A DNA stretch of 64,000 nt from Gemmatimonadetes bacterium SCN 70-22 (GTDB lineage Bacteria; Gemmatimonadota; Gemmatimonadetes; Gemmatimonadales; Gemmatimonadaceae). The stretch is from positions 219,230-283,229 of the forward strand of contig MEDZ01000003.1 in the NCBI GenBank assembly GCA_001724275.1, given 5' to 3'. The notes under the pieces are model-generated. The model saw only the letters and a program-made list of their open reading frames with translations. It made no database searches and was not told the origin of the DNA. The translations under genes were made by a program, and so were the position numbers. Each line of letters starts with the position of its first letter. Position 1 is the first letter of the stretch. This document shows positions 1-8,808 of this stretch, piece by piece.

Positions 1-532
1 CGTCGTACGATTGCCACTCGCCCGGCGGGCGCGACGCGTTGACGAGGGGTGGGTGCTGCCCGTACAGCGCCGCGGCCTGCCCGTCGGCGTAGGTCTGGTT
101 CCGGTACGAGTCCAGCACCTGCACTTCGTAGTTGTCCATGAAGTAGATGCCGCTGTTGCCGCGTCCCTGCCCTGTCCCCACGGCCGGCGACGGTGTGGAC
201 CATTCGACGTGCAGCTGCACGTCGCCGAACGCCCGCCTGGAGACGATGGCGCCGGCTCCGGGGACGGTCTGCATGTAGCCGTCCCCGACGACCCACCGGG
301 CGGGCGAACCGTCGCGTGCCGTCCACTCGTCGAGGGACCGCCCGTCGAACAGCACGACGGCGTCGCTCGGTGCGAGGCCCGGCTGCGCCCCGGGGGTGAC
401 GACGGGAGGCTTGGGTCGGTCGGGGTCGTGGACCTTCCAGCGATGCCCCGTATCCTGCGCCGCCGAGACGCTGGCGGAGAGCACCGTCAGGAGCAAGAGG
501 GGCGGGGCATGGCGGAGGAGGGGCGGGAACAT
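1..532 (-). CDS. DUF1080 (3-keto-disaccharide hydrolase-like) secreted protein, partial
   Basis: Only the N-terminal 177 codons lie in the window; the gene continues past base 1. Translating the minus strand from the ATG at 532 gives a signal peptide (hydrophobic [13 protein letters not shown], cut near AAQ). It then gives the hallmarks of the DUF1080 / 3-keto-disaccharide hydrolase fold: [11 protein letters not shown] near residue 50, RWVVGDGYM, and [20 protein letters not shown] near residue 125. The family is a concanavalin-like beta sandwich acting on sugars outside the cytoplasm; the exact substrate cannot be read. The start lies 12 bp after the dodecin stop on the same strand, so the two may be cotranscribed. 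Confidence 0.85.
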   Translation of the reverse strand, partial: MFPPLLRHAPPLLLLTVLSASVSAAQDTGHRWKVHDPDRPKPPVVTPGAQPGLAPSDAVVLFDGRSLDEWTARDGSPARWVVGDGYMQTVPGAGAIVSRRAFGDVQLHVEWSTPSPAVGTGQGRGNSGIYFMDNYEVQVLDSYRNQTYADGQAAALYGQHPPLVNASRPPGEWQSYD

Positions 533-544
533 GCAGCCGCGCGC

Positions 545-748
545 TCAGTCGGTGAGGATGAAGGTGACCTTCATGGTGACGCGGTAGGTCGTGATCTTCC
601 CGTTTTCGCAGTCCACCTTCATCTCCTTGACCCATGCGCCCCGGATGTTGCGCAATGTCTGGTTGGCGCGCTTGATGCCGGCGGCCATGGCGTCGTCGAA
701 GGACTTCTCCGACGAGGCGATGATCTCGGTGACCTTGGCGACGGACAT
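545..748 (-). CDS. Dodecin family flavin-binding protein
   Basis: A 67-residue protein, the usual dodecin length, beginning MSVAKVTEIIASS and ending RVTMKVTFILTD. The pattern of strand, one helix (SFDDAMAAGIKRANQTL) and two strands, with a tryptophan in GAWVKEMK, is that of dodecins. These form hollow dodecamers that store or buffer flavins in the cytosol. The open frame extends upstream to 859, but the ATG at 748 is chosen because GGGAGG lies 7 bp before it and family similarity starts there. It is followed closely by the DUF1080 gene. Confidence 0.88.
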   Translation of the reverse strand: MSVAKVTEIIASSEKSFDDAMAAGIKRANQTLRNIRGAWVKEMKVDCENGKITTYRVTMKVTFILTD

Positions 749-857
749 GACATCCTCCCGCGTGACAGGTTGGCGAGTTCCTCGGTGGGGCGGCCAGGGC
801 GATCGGCCGCTGCGCCACGTTTTCCAAGCAACCGCAGCGTGCAGGATGACGCAAGGC

Positions 858-895
858 ATCGCGGCCGCCGCCCCGGAGGGGGCAGCGGCCGCGAT
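858..895 (-). terminator. GC hairpin after the DUF5602 gene
   Basis: Arms 858-868 (ATCGCGGCCGC) and 885-895 are a perfect 11-bp inverted repeat with a 16-base loop. It sits 45 bp past the stop of the minus-strand gene ending at 940. No strong T tract follows, so termination is inferred from position and stem strength. Confidence 0.6.
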
Positions 896-939
896 GTCCC
901 TCTGTGGAGCGCCCGAGGGGCAGCCCCGCCGATGCGGGA

Positions 940-1842
940 TTACTGCGCCGCCTGCTTGGCCACGAGTCCGTCGAGGGCGATGCGGTACTCCTTGGCCGCC
1001 GCATCGTACTTGATGGAGTAGGCGTTCGGGTACATCCCCGTCGAGGTCACCTTGGCCGGCACGGCAAGCGGGAAGGTGATGCCCTCGGACTTGCCCTTGG
1101 CCGTGTCGATGAACGCCTTGGTGATCATCGGCTCGAGGAAGATGAAGCGCCCGTCGTAGGAGCCCCAGAGGAAGGTGCTGGTGAAGGTCTTGTTGTTCGG
1201 CGGCGGCTGCAGCTCGGGGGCCGAGGTGTCGAGCCAGTGCATGCCCATGAAGGGGACCGCAGCGGCTGCTGGCGGGATGTTGGCGAGGGTCGACATCGCC
1301 ATGTAGCCGCTCGGGACATACTCGGCTGCCGGGAAGACCCCCGTCTTGGCAGCGAAGTCCGGATTCGTGGGGAGCAGGGCGTTGCGCTGCGCCGGAGTGA
1401 TCTGGTAGAAGTGGAAGTCGAAGTGCGGGTGCGTGTAGACGTGCTCGGGTTCGTGTCCGGCGGGGTTCCAGTCGAGCATGACGTGGTTGAAGCCGGTGTA
1501 GGCGGCCTCCGCGGGGAGCGTGAGGGTGAGCATCGCCGCCGCGGGCAACCCCGGGATGGTGGCCTGCGGGAGAGTGGCCATCGCCGTCTCGGAGATCGCC
1601 ACACCTAACGATGCCGGCTTGCCGGCGTTGTCGAGGATGACGTAGCTGCGCGCCGTCCCCTGGCCCAGCGCCTGGGCGTCTCCATAGACGAGGCGCTGGT
1701 TCGGGCCGGTGGATTCGTTCTCGGAGCAGGCGGTGGTCCCGGTCGTCATCCCCACGAGCGTGGCGATCATGGCCGCACGGGCCAGGGGCCGCATGGCGGG
1801 GATGCGTGACTCGAGGAGCAACGAGGAAAGGAGCTGGAGCAT
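940..1842 (-). CDS. DUF5602 / TTHB210-like lipoprotein
   Basis: About 300 residues with a lipoprotein signal ending in the lipobox GTTAC, so it is probably anchored in the cell envelope. The body carries the family's conserved HPHFDFHFY segment and the GMHWLDTSAPEL segment with a His and a Trp. It ends KYDAAAKEYRIALDGL. The biochemical role of the family is not established. Start: the ATG at 1842 has a GAGG 9 bp upstream; the ATG at 1794 would give a more canonical short signal peptide but lacks a ribosome site. A CGTTAGGT motif (coding strand) at 1603-1610 encodes Leu-Gly. Confidence 0.75.
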   Translation of the reverse strand: MLQLLSSLLLESRIPAMRPLARAAMIATLVGMTTGTTACSENESTGPNQRLVYGDAQALGQGTARSYVILDNAGKPASLGVAISETAMATLPQATIPGLPAAAMLTLTLPAEAAYTGFNHVMLDWNPAGHEPEHVYTHPHFDFHFYQITPAQRNALLPTNPDFAAKTGVFPAAEYVPSGYMAMSTLANIPPAAAAVPFMGMHWLDTSAPELQPPPNNKTFTSTFLWGSYDGRFIFLEPMITKAFIDTAKGKSEGITFPLAVPAKVTSTGMYPNAYSIKYDAAAKEYRIALDGLVAKQAAQ

Positions 1843-2051
1843 TGGACTATACCTCACGAGGGGGGCTGGATCGGTCACTCACTTGGCGCACGCAGGGATG
1901 ATGATGCGGACGGGGATGACGCGAATGGGTGGAATTACCCCCCGGCAGGACGGGATTGCAGGCCGGCGCGACGTCCCGGTCGCGCCCCCTCGCCGGCGGG
2001 ACGGCGGCGAGCTTACTTCAACCGCTGACCCGCACCCGTGTCCCCTCTCCG

Positions 2052-3308
2052 ATGAACAAGCGCGATTTCCTGCGTACGCTCGGTGGCGCCTCGCTCGGCG
2101 TCTTCTTCGCTCCCGGACAACTGGCGCGATATGCGCGCCTCCCCGTCGACGCGCTCGCCCGGGACGAGGACTTCTGGGTCGGCATCCGCACGCGCTACCG
2201 CCTAACGCCTGACTACATCAACCTCGAGAACGGCTACTACTCGATGCAGGCGCAGGAGGTGCTCGAGCGCTTCATCGGGCACGTGCGCGACGTGAACCTG
2301 GAGGCGTCACACTACATGCGGACGCGCCAGTACCCGAACAAGGAGGCGGTGCGCACGCGCCTCGCCGCGCTGGCCGGCTGCGCCCCGGAGGAGCTCATCA
2401 TCACCCGCAACACCACCGAGTCGCTCGACACGGTGATCGGCGGGTTCGACTGGAAGGAGGGAGACGAGGCGGTGATGGCGGCGCAGGACTACGGCGCCAT
2501 GCTCGACATGTTCAAGCTGCAGGCGCGACGGTACGGGATGGTGAACCGCGTGGTGTCGCTTCCGATCGACCCGTCGAGCGACGACGAGATCGTGCAGCTG
2601 TACGCCAATGCGATCACGCCACGCACTCGGCTCCTGATGGTGTGCCACATGGTGAACATCACCGGACAGATCCTTCCCGTGCGGAAGATCGCGGACATGG
2701 CGCACGCGAGGGGGGTCCAGGTCATGGTCGACGGCGCGCATGCGCTGGCCCAGCTCGACTTCCGCATCCCCGACCTCGACGTGGATTACTACGGGGCATC
2801 GCTGCACAAGTGGCTGGGGACACCGCTGGGGGCGGGAATCCTCTACGTGCGCCGTGACCGCGTTTCCTCGCTGTGGCCGCTGTTCGGCGATTCGAGCTTC
2901 AAGGACGACGACATCCGGAAGCTGAACCACACCGGGACGCATCCCGTGCACACCGATCTCGCGATCGGCGACGCGATCGACTTCCACGAGGCCATCGGCA
3001 CGCCTCGCAAGGAGGCACGACTGCGATACCTGCAGAACTACTGGGTCTCGAAAGTACGCGGGATGCCGAACGTCATCCTAAACACACCGAGCGACCCGTT
3101 GCGCTCGTGCGCGATCGCCAACGTGGGCGTGGACGGGATGAAACCCGGTGACCTGGCGCGCACGCTGATGGAGAGACATCGCATCTGGACGGTGGCCATC
3201 GACGGTGCGGGCGTGCATGGTGTGCGGGTCACGCCTCACGTCTACACGACCGCAGCTGAGCTGGATGTCTTCGTGACGGCACTGCGCGAGATCGCGGCCC
3301 CCGGGTAG
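2052..3308 (+). CDS. Tat-exported class V aminotransferase (isopenicillin N epimerase-like)
   Basis: A 418-residue PLP enzyme of aminotransferase class V. The N-terminus MNKRDFLRTLGGASLGVFF is a Tat-type signal with Lys-Arg in place of Arg-Arg. The PLP lysine is Lys253 in SLHKWLGTPLGAG, and the PLP-binding Asp is in VMVDGAHALAQ. Family members include isopenicillin N epimerase-like and cysteine-desulfurase-like enzymes; the true substrate is unknown. Export of a PLP enzyme is unusual. The frame is open from 1929, but the first 41 codons are low-complexity and the ATG at 2052 begins the signal. The gene is divergent from the DUF5602 lipoprotein. Confidence 0.85.
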   Translation: MNKRDFLRTLGGASLGVFFAPGQLARYARLPVDALARDEDFWVGIRTRYRLTPDYINLENGYYSMQAQEVLERFIGHVRDVNLEASHYMRTRQYPNKEAVRTRLAALAGCAPEELIITRNTTESLDTVIGGFDWKEGDEAVMAAQDYGAMLDMFKLQARRYGMVNRVVSLPIDPSSDDEIVQLYANAITPRTRLLMVCHMVNITGQILPVRKIADMAHARGVQVMVDGAHALAQLDFRIPDLDVDYYGASLHKWLGTPLGAGILYVRRDRVSSLWPLFGDSSFKDDDIRKLNHTGTHPVHTDLAIGDAIDFHEAIGTPRKEARLRYLQNYWVSKVRGMPNVILNTPSDPLRSCAIANVGVDGMKPGDLARTLMERHRIWTVAIDGAGVHGVRVTPHVYTTAAELDVFVTALREIAAPG

Positions 3309-3387
3309 GGCCAGCCTCCCGGTGTGCCGGCAGGGCGAGTGCTGTTGGCAAGGGGGCGCCGTGCGGGAGTGAGTGCGCCGCCGGCCG

Positions 3388-3858
3388 CTACAGCGCCCGC
3401 ACCCGCTTCCAGTCCAGCCAGACCAGTACCGTGAAGAGCGTGATGGTCACCGCCGAGATGGCGCACCAGGGGCAGAACGTCTTCATGATGATGAACTCGG
3501 CGTACTTGAGCCGGAGCGTGAAGAGGAAGGCGGGATAGACGAGTGCCGCCAGCGCGATGGTGGGCCACCGGGCGGCGCTCCAGCGCTCCTGCGTCCCGAG
3601 AAGGCTGGTGACGAGGATGAGGGTGTAGCCCACGGCGCCGATGAAGGCGACATCCAGGCCGAGGAACCACCCCCACGAGGAGAGCTGCACCTGCTCGCAG
3701 CCGTGTCCCGCGCCGCAGCTCAGGGCGCCCATGAATCCCCGCTTCCAGAGGTGCAGGTAGGTCGCGACGCCGGCGTTCGCCAGTGCGAGGACGGCTATCA
3801 CCTGCCGAAGAATGGGGGACGGCGCGTCGGAGGTATCGGGCGCGTCGATGTCGCTCAT
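3388..3858 (-). CDS. Vitamin K epoxide reductase (VKOR) family membrane protein
   Basis: A 156-residue integral membrane protein with about four hydrophobic helices. It carries the VKOR signature: Cys48 and Cys54 in SCGAGHGCEQV, the conserved SSWGWFLGLDVAFIGAVGY loop and helix, and the quinone-site motif FCPWC (Cys129, Cys132). Bacterial VKORs reoxidise a DsbA-like thioredoxin and pass electrons to quinone, supporting disulfide formation in the envelope. No DsbA partner domain is fused or adjacent. The ATG at 3858 is chosen over the 3990 frame start because the extra 44 residues are not family-like. The gene is convergent with the aminotransferase. Confidence 0.88.
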   Translation of the reverse strand: MSDIDAPDTSDAPSPILRQVIAVLALANAGVATYLHLWKRGFMGALSCGAGHGCEQVQLSSWGWFLGLDVAFIGAVGYTLILVTSLLGTQERWSAARWPTIALAALVYPAFLFTLRLKYAEFIIMKTFCPWCAISAVTITLFTVLVWLDWKRVRAL

Positions 3859-3962
3859 GCGGGTGTCAATCTCGGTCGGGGCGTTCGCGGAGTGGTGCGG
3901 CGGGCCACCGGGGCGCGGCCATGAGACATCGAAGCCGAGCACCGCGGCGGGGCGCCGCGGAA

Positions 3963-3991
3963 GATGGTGCGTGCTGGCCGCACGCACCATC
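3963..3991 (-). terminator. Perfect 12-bp hairpin after the S9 peptidase
   Basis: Arms 3963-3974 (GATGGTGCGTGC) and 3980-3991 pair perfectly around a 5-base loop, 42 bp past the peptidase stop. In minus orientation TTCC follows. It is a likely intrinsic terminator, read from position and symmetry. Confidence 0.65.
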
Positions 3992-4032
3992 CCGTCCCCC
4001 CGCGAAGCCGCAGCGCCAACCCGGCGGCGCGA

Positions 4033-6273
4033 CTACGGGCTGGACGTCGTCGAAGCCTTCGTCTCCCGGGCCGACGCTTCGAGCGTCTGGAGCACGTCCT
4101 TCCACTGGAATTTCCCCTTGCCGAGAATCCAGTGATCCATCCACGCCTTCTCGGCGACGGACTTGAGGAGCTGGTTGCGGGGGTCGGGGATGCCGTGCGT
4201 ACTCCCGGGATACACGAAGAGTTCCGTCGGGACGCCGGCCTTGCGCAGTCCCATGTACAGCTCCTCGCTCTGGGGGCGCGGCACGCGCGGGTCGCCGTCG
4301 ACGACGTGGATCATGGTCGGCGTCTTCGCATTCTTGATGTAGCGAATGGGTGACTGCTTCCAGTATGCCTCGAAGTCGTCGTACGGCGGCTTGCCGCCCA
4401 GGTAGTTGGCCCGCACGTCCTGCATGTCGCTCTGGGCATACATCGAGATCCAGTTCGCCGTCCCGGCTCCCGAGGATGCCGCCTTGAAGCGCGTGGTATG
4501 GGTGATGATCCAGTTGGTCCAGTGGCCGCCAGCACTCCAACCCAGGACGCCCATCCGGTCACCGTCCACGAGGCCGTCGGCGATGAGCTTGTCGACGCCG
4601 GTCAGGATGTCCTCGTAGCCCTTGCGGAAGTAGTCGTTCACGATCCCCCACTTGTGCGCCTCACCGTAGTTGGTGGAGCCGCGGTAGTTGGGCTTGAGGA
4701 TCATGTAGCCGTCACCCGCATACGCTTGCGCGCCGTACCCGCCGTTGAAGGTGAGGATGTCGGCGGCCTGCGGACCGCCATGAATGGCGACGATGAGCGG
4801 ATACCGCTTGCCGGGGACGTAACCCACCGGCTTCACCAGGATGCCGCAGGCCGTCTTGCGGTCGACCGACTTCCAGCAGATCTCCTCCTCCTCGCCGAGG
4901 AGGATGTTCCCCACCTGTGGGTTGGCGTTGGTGACCTGCCGCCAGGCGCTGCGGTTGGCCACGTCTTCGGCGCGATCGACGACGAAGTGGACGGCAGGCG
5001 TCTTGGGGTCGCTGTACTGGAGCAGGATCCTTCCGCTGTCGTCGTCCTTCTGGGCGAACAGCGCGGCCCTGACGTCCGTCAGCTGCCGCACGGTGTTGGT
5101 GGTGACGTCGAGGGCGAGGAGCTGGCTGGTGGCCCTGACCCCATCGTTGAAATAGATCGTCCGCGAGTCGTCGGACCACCAGCCGATGGTCACGTCGCCG
5201 TCGTAGCCGGCGCCGAGCTTGGTGAAGGGGGTCCCCGCCGCTGAAATGGCGCGGGTGTAGACCTTGTTGGCGCGGAAGTACTTGAAGTCGTCGGAGGCCG
5301 AGAAGGCGATCGTCTTTCCGTCAGGCGCAAACGAGAGGCCGGACTCGGCGATGTTCGTGTTGTCGGTCAGGCGCTCGAGGGCGCCGCTGGAGAGGTCGAG
5401 CAGGTAGAGGTCGCTGTGGTTCCCTCCCTCGATCGTGGTGCGGGCGTAGCGGTCGTTGGGGAAGGCGCGGATCCCGGCCCACCTGCCGTCGTCCGACAGC
5501 GTGACCCCCTCCACCGAGAACTGGTCGCCTTGCGTGAGCCGCCGTTCGGCACCCGTGGCGACGTCGACGGTCCACAGGTGATTGAGCGGGATGTCCTGGT
5601 TGCGGATCCGGACATCGAACTTCCTTTCCATGCGCTCCTTGTTCGCCTGGTCGACCGAGTCGGCGGCGATGAAGTACAGTCGCTGCCCATCGTTCGAGAA
5701 GCGCCACCAGCCGACGGGTGTCGCGTGTCGCGTGAGCGGGCGCGCCTGTGCGGTGTCGATGCCGGCGAGCGGGAGCGCCATCACCTGCTGCTCGCCGTTC
5801 TTGCCGGCGGAGAAGGCGAGCCACTTGCCGTCCTTCGAGAAGGCAAACGCGCCGACGCCGTCCTTGATGTCGGTGACCCTGCGCGCCTCGCCGCCGTCGG
5901 GGCGCATCAGGTACAGTTGCTGCGTCGCCGCGCCCCCCGCGGCGTCGCGATTGCTGGCGAAGACGAAGAACGAGCCATCGGGCGCCCAGCGCGGCGACGT
6001 CTCGTTCTTGTCCTTCGTGAAGGTGAGCTGCCGGGTGCTGGCCAGCCCGTCGCGAGTGGAAACGACGTAGAGATCGGTGAAGCGCTTCGCCTCCTTCCAG
6101 TCGGGGACCGACAGGGCATAGAGGAGGCGGGTCCCGTCAGGGCTGAGCACCGGCGCGACGGCCTGCCGCAGCAACTGCTGGTCCATGAACGTCCAGGGAC
6201 GTGGCGCCTGCTGGGCACCACTCGTCGACGCGAGCACGGCAAGCGAGAGGATCGTGCAGCGAGAGCTGAGCAT
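4033..6273 (-). CDS. Secreted S9 family serine peptidase (prolyl oligopeptidase / acylaminoacyl-peptidase type)
   Basis: A 746-residue protein with a signal peptide (MLSSRCTILSLAVLASTSGAQQ). Residues about 30-450 are TolB/WD40-like propeller blades (repeated SPDG, WAPDG, SKDG, FAPDG turns). The C-terminal alpha/beta-hydrolase has the nucleophile Ser580 in GWSAGG, an Asp near 661 in DGDPRVP and a His near 693 in GSTHGIPDP. S9 enzymes cleave oligopeptides that can pass the propeller pore. With the neighbouring SusCD pair and D-aminoacylase it suggests periplasmic peptide breakdown. Length is normal for the family. A GGAG lies about 11 bp before the ATG. Confidence 0.92.
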   Translation of the reverse strand: MLSSRCTILSLAVLASTSGAQQAPRPWTFMDQQLLRQAVAPVLSPDGTRLLYALSVPDWKEAKRFTDLYVVSTRDGLASTRQLTFTKDKNETSPRWAPDGSFFVFASNRDAAGGAATQQLYLMRPDGGEARRVTDIKDGVGAFAFSKDGKWLAFSAGKNGEQQVMALPLAGIDTAQARPLTRHATPVGWWRFSNDGQRLYFIAADSVDQANKERMERKFDVRIRNQDIPLNHLWTVDVATGAERRLTQGDQFSVEGVTLSDDGRWAGIRAFPNDRYARTTIEGGNHSDLYLLDLSSGALERLTDNTNIAESGLSFAPDGKTIAFSASDDFKYFRANKVYTRAISAAGTPFTKLGAGYDGDVTIGWWSDDSRTIYFNDGVRATSQLLALDVTTNTVRQLTDVRAALFAQKDDDSGRILLQYSDPKTPAVHFVVDRAEDVANRSAWRQVTNANPQVGNILLGEEEEICWKSVDRKTACGILVKPVGYVPGKRYPLIVAIHGGPQAADILTFNGGYGAQAYAGDGYMILKPNYRGSTNYGEAHKWGIVNDYFRKGYEDILTGVDKLIADGLVDGDRMGVLGWSAGGHWTNWIITHTTRFKAASSGAGTANWISMYAQSDMQDVRANYLGGKPPYDDFEAYWKQSPIRYIKNAKTPTMIHVVDGDPRVPRPQSEELYMGLRKAGVPTELFVYPGSTHGIPDPRNQLLKSVAEKAWMDHWILGKGKFQWKDVLQTLEASARETKASTTSSP

Positions 6274-6411
6274 CTGGGGACACTCCGGGCGGGGGGCTTG
6301 TCAGGTTCCTCGAATCTTACGACGAAGCGAGGGGGGGCGCTGAAGGGAGCAGGCGAGATGGACCATCGCTCGCGCGGGGCACCCCGGCCCATGCGCCCGG
6401 GAAGACGGCAA

Positions 6412-6441
6412 CGCGGGGGCGGACGCATGTCCGCCCCCGCG
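6412..6441 (-). terminator. Perfect 13-bp GC hairpin
   Basis: Arms 6412-6424 (CGCGGGGGCGGAC) and 6429-6441 are a perfect inverted repeat with the 4-base loop GCAT. It lies 82 bp past the stop of the minus-strand gene ending at 6523 and before the S9 peptidase gene, so it should separate the two transcripts. Confidence 0.7.
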
Positions 6442-6522
6442 CTTGGGCGATGACGTCCAGGGGATTCGGCACCCAGCCCGACCGTCGCGTGCCGCTGGCC
6501 CCGGTGCGCAGCCGATGCGACC

Positions 6523-7206
6523 CTACTGGGCCGGAATCCGGAGCCCGAGGTGCTCACCCTTCCGGAGGTCGATGCGCGTGCTCTCCAGGTCCTCTCCCCG
6601 CGCCGGGTGTGCGAAGATCTCGATCGCCTGGTGGTCGTTCACGAGCCACTTGGGGAGGTTGAGCGTGTTGATCTCCCCAGCCGCGACCGTGCCGAGACGC
6701 ACGTCGAACTCCCCCTGCTCTGCATAGATCGTCACCTCCACCGACCGGTGGTTCTCGACGGTCAGCGTGGTGGCGCTCAGCTCATCGGGGGTGAGCACCG
6801 CGGTCATCCTCGCCGCCGCCGGCTGCATCGACCACGGGTAGCCGGACGCCGGGACGAGTACACCGAGCTGCACGTCGCGATGCACGATCAGCTCCTGTGA
6901 CTCCAGATCCTCTCCCCCTTCGGGCTGTACGAAGATGCGTATCGCCTCTCCATCACTCGCGACCCATGGGGGGAGTCGCAAGGTCGTCGTTTGCATGGGT
7001 CCGACGACGCCGATGCGAAGATCGAACGGACCTCCCTCGACGAAGACGGTGACCGGGACCTTCCTGTCGTTTTGCACCTGGACCGTCGACTGCCGTGACG
7101 ACGCGGTGCCCGTGTTGCCTTGCGCGAGCACCGACGACGCAAAGGCAGCCAGTACTCCCACCGTCGCCAGTGTGGCGACGATGCCGGAATTCATGCGTGC
7201 GCGCAT
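6523..7206 (-). CDS. Secreted protein made of two tandem copies of an unrecognised beta-rich domain
   Basis: 227 residues with a signal peptide (GIVATLATVGVLAAFASSVLAQ). I do not recognise the family. The mature part is an internal duplication of about 80 residues. Copy 1 (about 40-118) reads VQVQNDRKVPVTVF, FDLRIG, IRIFVQPEGGEDLES; copy 2 (about 147-227) reads LTVENHRSVEVTIY, FDVRLG, IEIFAHPARGEDLES. Both end LGVLVP / LGLRIP. The EDLES motif is identical in both. The alternating pattern suggests two small beta sandwiches in the periplasm or on the surface. The start ATG at 7206 follows GGGAGGGG closely. Confidence 0.75.
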   Translation of the reverse strand: MRARMNSGIVATLATVGVLAAFASSVLAQGNTGTASSRQSTVQVQNDRKVPVTVFVEGGPFDLRIGVVGPMQTTTLRLPPWVASDGEAIRIFVQPEGGEDLESQELIVHRDVQLGVLVPASGYPWSMQPAAARMTAVLTPDELSATTLTVENHRSVEVTIYAEQGEFDVRLGTVAAGEINTLNLPKWLVNDHQAIEIFAHPARGEDLESTRIDLRKGEHLGLRIPAQ

Positions 7207-7350
7207 GATGCCCCTCCCTGTTCCTGGGTTCGGACCGCTCGCTGCAGCATTCCTGGCGAGGGGGCCGCGCGATGATCGGGCGTTCCACTACGGAACGTGC
7301 TGCTTGTATGCCCAGGATAGACAAAGGCGCCTTGCAGGGTGATTACAGCG

Positions 7351-7389
7351 GACAGCGGGGGTGCCGATCCGGCCGGCCCCCCCGCTGTC
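7351..7389 (-). terminator. 11-bp hairpin after the susD-like gene
   Basis: Arms 7351-7361 (GACAGCGGGGG) and 7379-7389 pair perfectly around a 17-base loop. It lies 24 bp beyond the susD stop on the minus strand, where a terminator for the susCD transcript is expected. Confidence 0.65.
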
Positions 7390-7412
7390 GCCATCACCGC
7401 TCTCGGTCGGCG

Positions 7413-8786
7413 CTATGCCTTGCGATCGATGCAGCCGGTGTAGAGCTGGTTGTTGCGCTCGGCTTGGGGAACCGGGAGGTTGAGATCCGGTCCGTACTGC
7501 GCGTTCTTGCGCGGATTGAGTCCGCCTTCGCCCGGGAATACCTGGGCGGCCGTGAAGCCGTAGAGGCGGATCATGCGGCGCAGGTCACCCAGGCGCTGTC
7601 CGCGCCCGAACGTCCAGAAGGCGCGCTCCCGGAAGAGAAGCTGCTGGCGCGCCGTCGTGGAGCCCGGGTCGGTGAGGGGCGGCATCCCCGAGATCGTCAG
7701 TGCGCCGATGTTGCTTGGCCCGGCGCGCAGGGCGTTGAGCGTCGTGAGCCAGGCCGCGTTTCCGGCCGCCAGCTGCGACTCGGCCAGGATCAACTGCGCA
7801 TCCACGTAGTTGGCGACGGGGACGGGCGAGTTGAAGGCCGGGAAGACACCCTGCTGGTCGTAGGGCGTCACGCCGTCGAACCCGAAGGGGACGCCCGTGC
7901 GCTTGGAGACCGGAACGCGCGGGTCCTTGGCCGAGACGAACGGCATCGCGTTGACGATGCGCCCGCCCTGGGAATCGGCGGAGTCCTGCACCGTGTAGCG
8001 ACGCGCGGAGATCGAGAGTCCCCAGATGAGGTTGTCCTCGATGCCCTGCGAGCCTGGCCAGGTGAGGTTGAAGGTGAAGGTCGCCGGCACCTTGTCCACG
8101 GCCGCCCCGGCCTCGGGTAGCTTGCCTAACGCAAGCAGCGCGCGCCCCCGTCCCACCTGTGCCGCGTAGCGTACGCGAGTGCTGATGGAATCGGCCCCCG
8201 TTCCCACCGCGACGAGGGCGGAGTCGAACGAGGCGAGCGCGATGTTGAAGGCCGTGGGGCCGTCGATCGCTGCGGCGATGTCGGGCGTCCCGGTGGACAG
8301 GTTGGCGTACGGCTGTCCGTTGCAGAAGTCGAGTGCGGACTGCAGCTCGGCGTAACCCTTGACGAAGAACATCTCGCCAATCCTGGCCCTGGCATTCGGG
8401 CTGTACGTCTGCAGGGCCTTGGCGGCCGCGTAGGCCTGGATGCGCGTGCGATGGATCTGGCGATAGGCCACGGTCACGAGCGAGTTCTGCTCGGTCACGT
8501 TGCGCTGGTCGGTCTCGTCGCGCTGCGTGAAGGTGTCGGCCGACTTCCACTCGTCGACGAGAAGGCCGCCGTAGAACCACGAGCTCTCGTCGAGGGCGGT
8601 CATGTACTTGAAGACCTTGATGGCGCCCACGCGCATTCCCTCGGCGCCGTCGGCCGAGTTGAGGTTGTCCGGGGCGATGATGTCGGGATCGGTGACGCCG
8701 AGCAGCCGGTCGCGGGAGCACGCGGTGAGCGCGGCCACCGCGGCCGCCAGGGCGACCGCCCGATATGTCGCGATGTATCGGTTCAT
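7413..8786 (-). CDS. susD: SusD/RagB family outer-membrane nutrient-binding lipoprotein
   Basis: 457 residues. A lipoprotein signal ends in the lipobox ALTAC. The body is alpha-helical with SusD-type features: DEWKSADTFTQRDE, the YRQIHRTRIQAYAAAKAL helix, and the C-terminal FRERAFWTFGRGQRLGDLRRMIRLYG region that marks RagB/SusD proteins. These proteins cap the SusC TonB channel and bind glycan or peptide substrates at the cell surface. The ATG at 8786 is chosen because GAGGTGA lies 8 bp upstream; an in-frame GTG at 8798 is the alternative. It starts about 22 bp after the susC-like stop, so the two form one operon. A CGTTAGGC motif (8124-8131) encodes Leu-Gly here. Confidence 0.9.
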   Translation of the reverse strand: MNRYIATYRAVALAAAVAALTACSRDRLLGVTDPDIIAPDNLNSADGAEGMRVGAIKVFKYMTALDESSWFYGGLLVDEWKSADTFTQRDETDQRNVTEQNSLVTVAYRQIHRTRIQAYAAAKALQTYSPNARARIGEMFFVKGYAELQSALDFCNGQPYANLSTGTPDIAAAIDGPTAFNIALASFDSALVAVGTGADSISTRVRYAAQVGRGRALLALGKLPEAGAAVDKVPATFTFNLTWPGSQGIEDNLIWGLSISARRYTVQDSADSQGGRIVNAMPFVSAKDPRVPVSKRTGVPFGFDGVTPYDQQGVFPAFNSPVPVANYVDAQLILAESQLAAGNAAWLTTLNALRAGPSNIGALTISGMPPLTDPGSTTARQQLLFRERAFWTFGRGQRLGDLRRMIRLYGFTAAQVFPGEGGLNPRKNAQYGPDLNLPVPQAERNNQLYTGCIDRKA

Positions 8787-8808
8787 GAGAGTAGTCACCT
8801 CGCGCGGG

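Noticed and set aside
11-1021. 336-residue plus-strand frame at the window start
   Set aside because: Opposite a DUF1080 gene, dodecin and DUF5602 gene, all with clear family motifs and signals.
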